Translations under genes and position numbers: made by a program
Notes under the pieces: generated by a model
The model's input: the letters and a program-made list of their open reading frames with translations, nothing else
What the model was told of the DNA's origin: nothing
Databases searched by the model: none
Source: Rodentolepis nana
Taxonomy: Eukaryota > Platyhelminthes > Cestoda > Cyclophyllidea > Hymenolepididae
Length of the DNA stretch: 64,000 bases
Assembly: GCA_900617975.1 (NCBI GenBank)
Contig: UZAE01012011.1
Location: 10,166-74,165 of the forward strand
Reading direction: 5' to 3'
Shown here: positions 1-11,800 of the stretch, piece after piece
How positions within the stretch are numbered: position 1 is the stretch's first letter
Layout: each line of letters begins with the position of its first letter

Positions 1-2435
1 ACTTTATATTTTAGAGTCTATAAAACATATCGAAATGTAAAGTAGTTACCCTTTATTATCCTTGTTTACTTAGATGTATTTTTCTTAACGAATATACGAT
101 TAGTACTATTTTTTTTCAATTTGCAAATTGTAATGTGATTCAGCACATGCAGCGTGTAAGAAGATCTTGTGCACTTTCGTCGTGATGGTGTAGATGAAGG
201 TTATTTTCCCATTCTGCTTCTCGTCGCAATCGTGGTGAATCACTTCGGAGTCTGGCTACTACTGTTATAATCATCCCACAACCATGTGCATATTTAACCT
301 TAAAAGTGAACATTGTAAAGCCATTGTTTTTTAACCACAAGTAAAGGCAAATACTTTTACATTTAGAGAATACAGAGATGAGGTACCGAATGCGGATTTA
401 ATATCATCTGGAATCGATTGATGGGCAACTTAAGGGAAAAGTTAGCAATGGTTGTCGTGGGGTTTTAACGACTTCTAATGGACTGATTTTCATTTGATGA
501 TCTCTTATTACGAACTGTGTTTAATTCACTTCCAGTTGTCAAAGCACGTTATTTGTTGTTACTTACCTGCTTCGAAATTCTACCTTGCAGTCCTTTTCTA
601 TGGAAGCAAAACTATGGTGTTTTACTATACTTTGTATTCCATTTAAACCTGTCTCTGTATCACCTTTCCTTTGTTTTTAATTTTTAGTGCAGATGCTATT
701 TTAATGATTCATCCAGTTTTTCTTCATTTCGTTCACTTATTAAGAACCCTGAATTACTTTTTTTTCGTCTACTTCGATAAGACCAGTTTCATATGCTATT
801 CCGCAATTACTGCTAGTTGGGCCCAATTTGGACGAAAAGTAGATGAAATTTGATATCAACTTTTGCATAAAAATCTGTTTGTTTGTGGGTAAATATTCCT
901 TTATCATCTCTGATTTTCTCCTTGTATCCTTACTACTCGAGTCGTCAATCGGGCATTTGCTGTACCCATTCACACAAATCCCCGTTTACTAATTACTTCC
1001 TTACACCAAGTCCACATGCATTTCTAGCCCAAATGTGCATGCGTATGTTGAATGACGTCATCGCGGGTGCTACATTTGTGTGCTGCTGCTGCGTCGACTT
1101 TGCCCAGTTGACATTTATACGCAGTGTGCGGTTATTGCTAAGAGTGGGGGGGGGGGGGGGGGGGCGGTTGGCCAAATTAGTCATCATCTACCCTTCCTCC
1201 TATCGATTTGTGGTTCAGCAAAGTCGGGCGGAAATGCCTTGACGCATCTATATTTATATATATACATGAACATGCTCCAATTGTTAGCTTCCGTGCTTGA
1301 ATACATGCCATTTCCAGGAATCGGTATTTAATTTATGATTGGAAGATCATCGGTTGTTTTTTTTTATCACCAATCTTCGTTTCTCGACAGCCATTTTATT
1401 GCAAAGTATCTTAGCAATTTAAATTAGCATTGCGCGTAGATTGAGAAAACATTTGCAGTAAAGAATTAGGTATTTTCATTAGCGATTTGAATCGGGTAAG
1501 AATTTAATTATTATAGTCTTACTGTAACCTATTTTATTCCAACACATCGGCAATGTTATTTTTTTCGGATTCTTGTTCGAGGCAGCCTTAACTTTGAACT
1601 AAGTAAAGGCAATTGGGTAACTGTGTACTCTGAATAGAAAATTTAGAAAATGTATTTTATTAAATATATTATTGTATGCTTTTAAAGGGAATCTTAAAGC
1701 TGTCGAATAAATATTGGATGCCAACGACTCTTATTACGAATTCGGGTATTGTGTTGCCTTATCGAGTTAGATACTGAGGTATATTAACTATGGATTGACA
1801 AGTTCGCATTTAAAATTTGACGTTTTGGATTTTTCGGTTTACTTTTTCATTATTTTTTCCTGAATAATGAGTGCTTTTATTTTTGGTTTATTAGCCAGAT
1901 GCAGCGGATAAGTCGGCTGGCTATCCACTAATGAGCCACTTCCGACCTTCCCGCTTTTACTTTAACTTTACTAAAATTCCATATCGATAAGATTTTGTTT
2001 TCATTTCTCGATGCAAATTATCATTAATTTCGATTTAAAAATGAAGCACGGTTCAATAATGGTTCTTTTCACGGAAGAACCTCAGATGTACAAAGAAATG
2101 GCTATCCCCCGGTTTGCTTTAATGATTTTCTCCTTCTACGCAATCAAATTCATCGTCTTTTTGGAAATTACTCGTTTCCCTGATTGACATAACCTAACCC
2201 ATTATTAAGGGGCCTTCTGTAAAGTAGCGATAAATAGTAATCGGGTAATTTCTTCAGATTCGTGTTTAGCGTGTTCTCCTCAAACACCTGAGGGAAATAA
2301 TTGAATCTTTGTGGGTTCATTAATGATCGTTAAAGTTAGTAATTGTATTAGTCTCTGAGCTCGCTCCAATCTCATTTATTAAATCATCATTTGGTAATGG
2401 TGGTTGTTGCCAGCAGTAATGTTACCCCCAACTAG
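1..2435. other. Upstream flank of the CLK-like kinase gene; no gene recognised
   Basis: About 2.4 kb of AT-rich sequence in which I see no convincing coding exon. Short open frames are present on both strands but show no recognisable protein or exon structure. It holds a run of 19 G at 1146-1164. The 5' UTR and first coding exon of the kinase gene are probably here, but I could not place them. Confidence 0.5.
1146..1164 (+). repeat. Poly-G tract (19 nt)
   Basis: An uninterrupted run of 19 G preceded by AGAGT and followed by CGG. Seen directly. A second, longer run lies at 3047-3075. Such runs can fold into G-quadruplexes and are prone to length errors in sequencing. Confidence 0.9.
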
Positions 2436-5400
2436 GATATTATTGCGCCAAGAGGGTGGACCCACTTTCACTCCTGTTTCTACGTTGGTAGGAGGTGAGA
2501 ATTTGCTATTCTTTCGTGATTTCCATATTTTAGGCGACCTTGGAATCCTTCTCCCACCAGTATTCGGTACGATTCAGTTAACAGTGGCAGCTGGAGCCAG
2601 CACAACAGCAAACTTTTCGACAAAAAGTCCAACCGTCGGTCATTAAGTTCTTCAGAATCGCCTTCCAGAAGAGGACGTAAACAGAGGCGACGCTCTTCTT
2701 CCCGTCATTCAATAGAAATACGAAACAGACGTAAAGCGTCTCCTCCTCCTTCGGTACGTGTATACTTGTACTCTTTTTGTCATCGACATGGCTGGAAACT
2801 TGACCATTTTACATAAATGAAGCGCGTATGGGCGCAAGTATTTTCTACTTTTTGTTCTCTTCAACATGTTATCATTTAATGCTCATATTTGAGGGCAATT
2901 TAAAAAGGAAGTTTCAATTTTTATTATGAAATTTACTGGATCGGCTGAAAGTTAAAAGTCAAGATTCCGATTTCCGAAAATATACGTGCGCATTAATACC
3001 CTTTTCCTTAATATTTCATCGATTGAGTTTTTTGGTTTGAAGAGGTGGGGGGGGGGGGGGGGGGGGGGGGGGGGGAGGGAATCAAGGCTCTGTTGGAGCA
3101 GATTTGTGTGGGCGATCGGGTGGACAGTGCCAAACTATATTGTTTTTTGTGGTTTCCATTTCATATTCATTATGGGATGGTAGTGCCATTGCCATAAATG
3201 CCATATCTTGATTTGTCTGAACTAAATTTGGCAATCTTTAAATTCTTTTCAATGTCTCTTAGATTCTATCCACCTTAAATCCCTTTGTCGCTCAAAATGT
3301 GCGTGTGCGCGTGCGCGCGCGCGCGTTTATTCTCAGCTATACCCAGCATTCGCTTTCTACGCAGTCAGGAAGGTCTATTTTAATTATGATGGTGTTTTTC
3401 TATCCCATCGTCGTAATTGCAAAAGTAGCTGATTTGAATGCCATTAAGGGAATGAATTTTCATAAAAAATCACAACTTTAAACTTTGTCTGCTTCAAGAA
3501 AAGAATATTCCAGCACAGCAAGTACACTGTAAAACGATCCTGTATTCCGTGCAAAGTAACTCATTTTCCTTCTGAAATTCTAGTTAAAGCTTGTTTAATT
3601 ACTTACGTCACACTTTTCAAGAAGTTGGACTACTGTCAGTACATAGCAATTTTCTTAACATTTATCAATGTTGTGCTTTTCTTTATGTTTGCTTAAGCCC
3701 TCCCCATTCATGTTAAGGCTGCTTTCTGGACGGTAAACATGATGCACCTTGGGGTTTTTTTCAACCAATTATAAAGTGATGTGATATTTTAGTCTACTAA
3801 ACGGCGGAGGCTTCCCGCAGCTTACTCGTCAAAAAATCACACTCGTGGTCTTATGCCACCTTCACAGCACGTTTCCAGTTCAGCATCTTCCTCCAGAACC
3901 GTTTCTACAATCTCAACGTCCTCATCACTTAACGTAGAACTTGCTGTTGCCTCGTCTAAGGCTTCCAACAAACCAAAGAAGACCACACTTCAGAGAAGAC
4001 GTCGGGGATCTTCTTCCATTTCCTCCCTCTCCTCTTCCTTCTCCACATCGCGCTCTTCTCCCTCCTGTTCCTCTTCTTTTCGAATGACCGCCAATAACAA
4101 CACTGCCCCTCGAAAGAGCTCACGGAGTCTCCGACGTCCTAGGTAATAATCTCTCTTGAAGAAAATTTGAAATTTATCCTTTGGGTTTCTTTCAAACCTA
4201 AGCATGCCATCTTCGTCGATTGATATCAGGACCGCTGTACTTTCCCCTTTTTACTTAGAAGAAGAGGAAGAAGAAGAAACAAGCCTTAGCACTTTGTGGT
4301 TTGATTGCTTAACTTTCTTTCGAGTCTTGATTCATGCATTGTTGGCTCTTACAAAGCTTCTATTGGAACTATTGCCTATGTGTTCTATATGGATATCAGT
4401 TGTCTGTTGAATATTTATGATGAACTTTTCAGTTACTGTAAATTTATAGATTTTGTTATTTCTTTTGTAGGGGTAATCATCAAGACGGAGATGGTTATTG
4501 CTCCTATCATTATCGGGATAAAGCTTTGAGAAACACGAAAAAGTTAGATTCCGGTCGTAAGCTTCCTGTTTCTACAACCGAAATTCGTCCTCGATCAAAA
4601 GTCAGAATTTTATCAGCCTCTGCAAATTCCAATAACTACCATACGAGAAGAAGATTAAGTGGTCGTGATGATGTAATTAGACTCCTTATCATTAGTATTT
4701 TCATATATTTTCTAGATTTCAGTTTGAGAATTAATTGTTCTTTAGATGGAGGCCATGCCGTCTAGTATGACTATCCGTCGAAAGGGCACGCCGCTGTCAC
4801 AGAGGCAGAAGGAATCGTTTAATCACCAAACACCATTGTCACCAAACTCAAACTCAAAAAGGTATCGTCGGAATGCAAGCCCTACTGCATCGCCATCTTC
4901 GGTTAAATCTGCTCACAAATCATCCAGGGTAGACACCAAGCAGAAGAAACAAAAATTCTATAAGTCAGCTACGAAGTAAGTGACTTTCTTAATGGACGAT
5001 TTTCTGCTAATACCCTGAGTGCGATACCGATATAGGTTTTGGATTTGAGTTGGTCAAATACGCCAACAATGACGTCTTTAATAGTGATTTCAAAACTACT
5101 ATTGTTGAGACTCGTTCAAGGTTCACGAAAATACAAATTCCAAGTATTCAAAGGATTTGAAATAAGACCAGATTTACTCATTCAGTAGACATTTCGGTTT
5201 TTCAATTCATCTTAGACGAACTCAACTTAGGCTGCACAAAGTTGCATAGGACCATTTATCTTCTCAAACATTTTTTGATGAAAAAAACTTGAATCTATCA
5301 AATGGCGCACATCGAAACTCCTGACTATTTAGAGTTTGCACCGTCCATTCATTAAATTATGTGCTTCGAGTCCAAAAATTTAGCCAAGTAACTCCTTGAT

Positions 5401-5891
5401 ATCTTGACGCTTCCCTCTGTTTCTGTTAATCCCCTTCCTTTATTGTGTTTCTCTTCCCATCATTCGATGTTACTGGTGTCCCCCGAGTTTGAGGATGTGA
5501 AATAGTTTCTGTGCTACTGTGAATAATATTACAAATCAGCTAGCAATAACGCCTCAAGTCAATGACAAATATTTGGTTTGAATTAGATGAAAGGGGATCG
5601 TGCTTCTTTAGAAGGGAGGGGGAGGAGGATGAGTGGTTGTGGTTTGTGGTTTCAGTGTCAACCCACTTTTATGTTACTTTGTCTTGTTTGAATTGAATTT
5701 ATCAGTTTGCCCCTTTTTGTAGCAGGAAACAGAGAGAAAACAGCGGCAATCGTAGAAATTGTAGGCGAAATTCATCCCATTCCTCATACTCGACAGACTC
5801 TGTTGTTATCATCAATAGCTCTGATACCTCTGATAAAGGATCTGCTTCACAATCGCCTCCCTATGAAAATGCTGTGAAACGGTGTCAAAAA
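2436..5891 (+). CDS. CLK: SR-rich N-terminal exons of the CLK-like kinase
   Basis: Five exons with good acceptors and donors and compatible phases: 2534-2753, 3793-4142, 4471-4672, 4746-4975 and 5726-5891. A less certain exon precedes them at 2436-2494, separated by a 39-nt intron. The encoded protein is Arg/Ser-rich, for example [36 protein letters not shown] and [13 protein letters not shown]. That composition is typical of the RS-like N-terminal region of CLK kinases, which directs nuclear speckle localisation and substrate binding. The last exon begins at a tandem acceptor (AGCAG at 5721-5725), so one residue may vary. The phase at 5891 is 0, which fits both the large exon and direct joining to 9015. 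Confidence 0.7.
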
Positions 5892-8800
5892 GTAAGGCCC
5901 ACTGAAATATCTTAACCTTCAATTTACTTTTCTCAATTATTTGTGTTCATTTCGTTCCTATGCGTGTTGAAAGAAACGATTGTCTCTGAAATTGGTCTAA
6001 GTCCACGTCTATGCTTTATTACTTTATCTGATATGTTACTTACGTATTATTTTATCCAGAATCGTGCCATTCTCAACGTCCGACAATTGTGTCAATCAAA
6101 TTAAATTTTCCTAAATATGATTAAACTCTCGTTTTTTGCTTTCACTCACTCATTCGCATCATTACGTCTGTGGCGTTAGCTCTAGAACTTTGAAAACGTC
6201 ATTTGTGCAATATATGAGTGACTTTCGGCTACTAATTCCTGGCCTAATTGTCTGTAATTATAAGTAAGACCCTAACGACCACTATGAGCAAATAAGAAGG
6301 TATCTAAGTCGACACGGAATTTTGAACTCTTACATAAATCATTCTATTATTTATTTAATGCCTATAGTTTATCTATTTAAATGGATAGCTCAACTGTTGC
6401 GAATCTAAATGGCAGTTATTTTGTTGTTCTGCCGTAAGTGAATATCGATTGGTAAATTTCGTTCCGTAAAGGGGTTTTTAAGCTATTACATTTACGGTAA
6501 GTGTTGATGATGCATCTGGGTTTGGGCAACTGGCAGAAGAGGAGGTGAACCGGTATAGCGTGTCTCCTGAATCCCGTCGGTTCATCCTTGCTGCTGTGTA
6601 GACACGCACACTCCGATCAATAAGCAGAACGCAGTTCATCAATTGGACAGACAGCAGTCGCATTTGCCCATTTTGCACCCACGTTCGCACAGCAGAATAT
6701 TGCTGCTACAGCGCGGGTCAGCAACAGCAGCAGCCTGCATGTGTGTCGATTTCTAGTGTCGTCTATTCACTCCCTTACACTACACTGGGTGTGTGTGCGC
6801 GTGCCTCTCTCGCAGGTTTAAACAAAACGGCGTCTCCTCTTTTGTTGCTCTTGCCTTGCTGCCACCACACAACTGGGTCAAAAAGCCAGTTCTCCAAGCC
6901 CACAAGGGCTCCGTAAACGGGCCTCTGCCAGTAATCTCCACAACCACAACTCACTCACCACCTCTTGGTCTCCTGTCTGTTCTTCCACCGGTGTCGGCTC
7001 CTCTTCGGTACTTCCGTATCGATCCATTCCCACTCCTAGGAGGGTTTTTACGGCCAACCGTCACTCCTCTGGCAATTGGGAATCCGCTTCTTCCTCCTCT
7101 CCACCGCCACCATCAGCGCAACCGCCATCTAGGCGTCTTTCGACAATTGTAGCGGTCTGTGTTGAGTGTCAGATTCCCCGTCTAGCTCTCGCACACAATT
7201 TTCCTGGGAAATCCTTATCTTCCTCATTTCCTCTTGTTTCTCGTGTTACTCCTCCTCATTTATCAACCGCGAAAACTTTTGCTGTTTCCATCAACTCGCA
7301 TTCCTTGGAAGTATTTTCTCCCCATATCTCCGAAGAACAGCATTCATTTTCTTCATCTCCGTCTTCCTTTTCTTCTAGTAGTTCACCTGTTTCTTCTCAG
7401 ATTGACGAGGTAGATTTACTTGAAGAGATTGATTTTCCACAAGTGAAAGAAGGAGAAGTAATAATTGCTGCCGCTGGTCCTGCCTCTGTTCCTTTACCAT
7501 TTCCTCCACCTTCCAGATTTGAATGTTTAGAGATGTGTGCGTCTAGGCCCCCTCCTAGACCGCAGACAAGTCTTGTTGGACCTCACCGAGGTTCTGTCGC
7601 CTCTCGTGAGTCTTCTTACTCTCCTCCTGCGGATAGAAATGGAGGTGGCGGCAGTCGAACACAACAGCACGCCCACAATAATGGAACGTCAATAGCAGAT
7701 ATGGAGAACTCTGTCCTCTTTCGTAAACTCGAAGCCGCTGTTGCGAAAGTGGTTACTGAGCAACAAGATCATGAAAGAAGCCTACTTCTTCTTGCTGGCG
7801 GAAACTCCAATCCGAATAACGCCTTAGGAAATCTTATCAATATGCTTTCCAATGTCGGTTCAGAGTATCAACTCCTTCGACTGCAATTGGTTGGGGAGAA
7901 GGAGAAACGAGCTTTAGTTGAAGCTGCTCGAGAACGAATTGTAACGAGCGAGGTTGGAATTCAGACTGAACCCTTTCAATTGCCTCCCGAGGGTGTTTGC
8001 CCACTGTGCCAACAAAGGAGTGGAAAGAACTTTTTTTCTTCGGTGGGTCTTCGAGTTGCTGTTCAACAATTTCTTCCACCTATGGTGCCGCTTTCTCGCG
8101 GTGTTCCACTTCGTAGAATGCGCTCTGGCCCAACACAGCTTCAACATCAGAATTCTACTGGTAGTCCTCAACAACGCTTCCTATGGCCGGCTAGTGGAGA
8201 TATTGTGGATATAGTAGAGATGCTAGCTGAACCTCCCTATCCCATTCACACACCCCTCGTCATCCAGACAACTCCCATTGAAGTCATTTCTGATGATCTT
8301 TGTGAACGACCCTGCATTTCCACTGTTGCTGTACATGGACCTTTTCCGAATGATACGAAGGGTAGTGTATTCGTTTCCTCTTACCCTCCTCCATCTCCAG
8401 TCAAAGTACAACCGGTGGTTTTGGAAACTCCTAAAATTAAGCCAATTCCACAGATAGTAAAGACGATCGAAGAACAGATGCCTCAACCGCCCCAACCTTC
8501 TCAAGGTGCAGAAATCGAGTCAGAGGAAGAGAGTGGTGAAGAGGAAGAGGAACAATCAGAAGAAGACTCAGAGGTGTCAGACGTGGAAATCTCGAGGAAA
8601 CTTCGCCGACAGCTTCGGCGCACACAGAAGACACAGGAGATCAATGCGACAATCGTACAGATGGCCCTCAATCAGCAAAAGAAAGAGGAGGAGAGGGCTG
8701 CTCAGGCAACAGCAGCTACTGTCACTCAAGCGGCAGAGGCACAACAATCGAAGGCTGCATTAAGAGGGGAGGAAAGTAATCAAACGGAGGGTTCTTCACG

Positions 8801-11800
8801 AGTGGCTGAAGCTAGGCAACGAGCCAAAAAATTCATTGAGCAGCGGAAGTTGAGTATGCAGCAACAGCAGCAACAGAATCAGCAGGATGTAGAATGTTAT
8901 GATGGATCTAGTCAGGTAGATAAGGGCACCTTAATATTGAACGCTTTTGGTCCGACTTGATGATACCCATATAAACATCCTTATTTTGAGATGACTATCG
9001 ACCTCTATTTTTAGCCCTTCGAGGACGATATGGGCTCGAGAATTCCTCCTATGGATGACGTGGATGGTCATTTGATCTACAGTCCTCATGACTACATCCT
9101 TGATAGATGTGAGTTCCTCTTACTTGCTTCCTATTTTAGGGTCCAGTTTATTTATTTCGGAATCGTTTTAATCCACTCGTAAAAATAAACATAATTGCAA
9201 TTTCCTTTAAAAATTATAAACATGTCTGAATTCTTTTTCTAATTCTTAATAGCTTTATAGCTTCCTTGGGTTCCCAACTAAACTAGTAAAATCACATATT
9301 TGAATTTTATGCATTTTCCAAATTTTTAACTTCCTTATATTTGCTACAAATATTGTAATAGGCTTGTTCAAAATATTTTGGATAATTTATTTCATAAGAA
9401 TTCTAAGATGGTGTGCCCATTTATTATGCCAATCCGTACGCCTCTTTTATCTTATAATTAAATAAATTATACTAATTGATATTTCTACGAATATATCACC
9501 TGATTAAGTTATATTTCCTTTCTTCATACGTTTTCTATTCGAGTATTTTTTTTAATTTCCCAGAGTACTGAAGTCAAACTATTCACTTCCTTCCCCTCTT
9601 AATTTCAGATGAGATCCTCAAGACTTTGGGTGAAGGAACCTTCGGTAAGGTAGTCGAATGCATCGATCACCATAGGTAAGTTCTTCCCTCGCGGTCACAA
9701 AATCACACCTCGCGGTCATCTCTTTCCCCACCTTATTGTAATTTGTTGGATAGTTTAACGTTCCGACAGTCATATTAGAAACACGTTTTTCTGATTATGT
9801 GCAGGTTAAATACGTTTGACCTGTTATGATTAAACGATCATAGGTAGTGCTAATCATGTCTGGAATATTTCAGAGGGAATAGGAGCAGTAGAGTTAAGTG
9901 GAGATTGAGAGGTGATCTGCTTCTAGATACTTTTTATCAATGTATATCTACTTGCCATTTTTCCATTCGAATTATGTTTGAGAATTAAGATTGGTTGTCA
10001 GTGCGCGTACTGATTCGACTAACTATTAAATTCGATCCTAGTAAATCCCTGGTTAGAGGAAATTTATTTTCAATTCGATGCAATTACTCTGAATCTCGTG
10101 GACTTCTATTACTTGTTGGCTCTTTTTCGAAGTTACTTGGTATAGCGATTGTTAACTAATGTCGGGGCTATGCCTACATGACTGGTAACAAATGTTAATC
10201 GTCCTTTCGTCTATCTTTGTGGATTATAATTCAAACTTATGACTCATAGTAGGTTGTTGAAATCAAGGTGAACAACTAATAGCAAACAACCATGGTCCAA
10301 GGCATCTAAAAACTAAAGTCGATACTATAACGCGTAGATTATTTAACCGTGGTTGAAAATCGAGATAGTGAGAGTGCCAGAGAATGACAATGACAAAGCA
10401 GAATTGGAAAAGGTTAAAAGAACGTGGAAAGATCGTAAAGACCGTCGTGTTATCGCCTTGTGTACTGACTTAGGCACTCAAAGTGTGCTCAGAAACACTG
10501 AACGAAAGAGTAAAAAACCCTGGGCCTTGTTATGCAACTGCGATGGTTGAAAATAGCTCAAGCAAACTTGAAATCTCAAAATTTTTCATCACTGGTTAAA
10601 AATAGTATTTTTAAGAAACGTTAAGCGACAAACCTTCGAGCTAGACTATTTTAGGCAGAAATTTTCCTCTTAAATCTGAATTGCATACCCACTTTAGTAG
10701 TTGTAAGTATTGCCACCTGATAGCTTCTTTAGTTTTTCTCTTTTAATCGAATTACTTTTCAGTATTGCTGTTCCGCTGTCACTTGAATGCATGTGACATC
10801 TCCATCTGTTTTCATTTTCAGCTATTTTCTTCCGCATCCCGTTTTGTTCTCTAGCACTTCTTCCTCCCCAAAATTGTTCTGATATCTCAACAATGTCCGG
10901 AGAAATTTTTTGGCCTAATGCTCATTTTCCCCCTATTTTAGTGACTCCCGAATCGCTCTGAAAATTATCAAAAATGTCGACAAGTATAGAGAAGCTGCCA
11001 TGTTGGAAATTAACGTCCTCAACTTCCTTCGTGAACGGGACCCCAATGACGAGTAGTGCGTGACACCTATATATGTCCCCTCCACTAGTATATTAATCAA
11101 TACGTTGCATTGTGTATTATCTCAATTGCTTTCTATTGCTCTTTTAGTCTCTGTGTCAGGTTGTTAGATTGGTTTGACTACTTTGGACATATATGTCTTG
11201 CCTTCGATATTCTTGGTCTTTCAGTATTCGACTTTCTGGTGAGTGGATGCTACTCACCACCACTTAATTTCCCATACAGGTGCAGTAATACTTATTATTT
11301 GGCTTTGCAGAAGGAAAATAACTACGTCGGCTACCCGATCGAACACGTGCGCCATATTAGCTATCAACTGTGCCATGCAGTTCGTTTCATGCATGATAAC
11401 CAGTTGACTCATACAGACCTCAAACCTGAAAACATCCTTTTCAACCGATCCGATTATATTTCTGTTCACAATAGAAAGAAACGTCGATATGATCGAATCG
11501 TTAAGTGCTCAGACGTCCGACTCATTGATTTTGGATCGGCGACATTTGATTATGACCATCATTCAACGATAGTCTCTACACGTCATTATCGTGCACCAGA
11601 GGTCATTTTGGGTATGTCTATTCGTGATGTACATATTTGAATGCTCATTGGTCTCTTCATCTGTTTATTCGGTTGAAAAATTTCTTTTAGAGCTCGGTTG
11701 GTCTCAGCCCTGTGATGTCTGGTCAATTGGATGCATCATCTTTGAGCTCTATACCGGTTACACTCTCTTCCAGGTATATTTTCTCTACCAATCAACATTT

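Noticed and set aside
883..1331. Open frames spanning the poly-G tract with Gly runs
   Set aside because: The open frames exist only because the G run has no stop codons; no splice context or protein similarity.
6793..7152. 119-codon frame overlapping the large kinase exon
   Set aside because: It is the alternative frame of the Ser/Pro-rich exon; the other frame is longer, continues to the kinase exons and has more natural protein composition.
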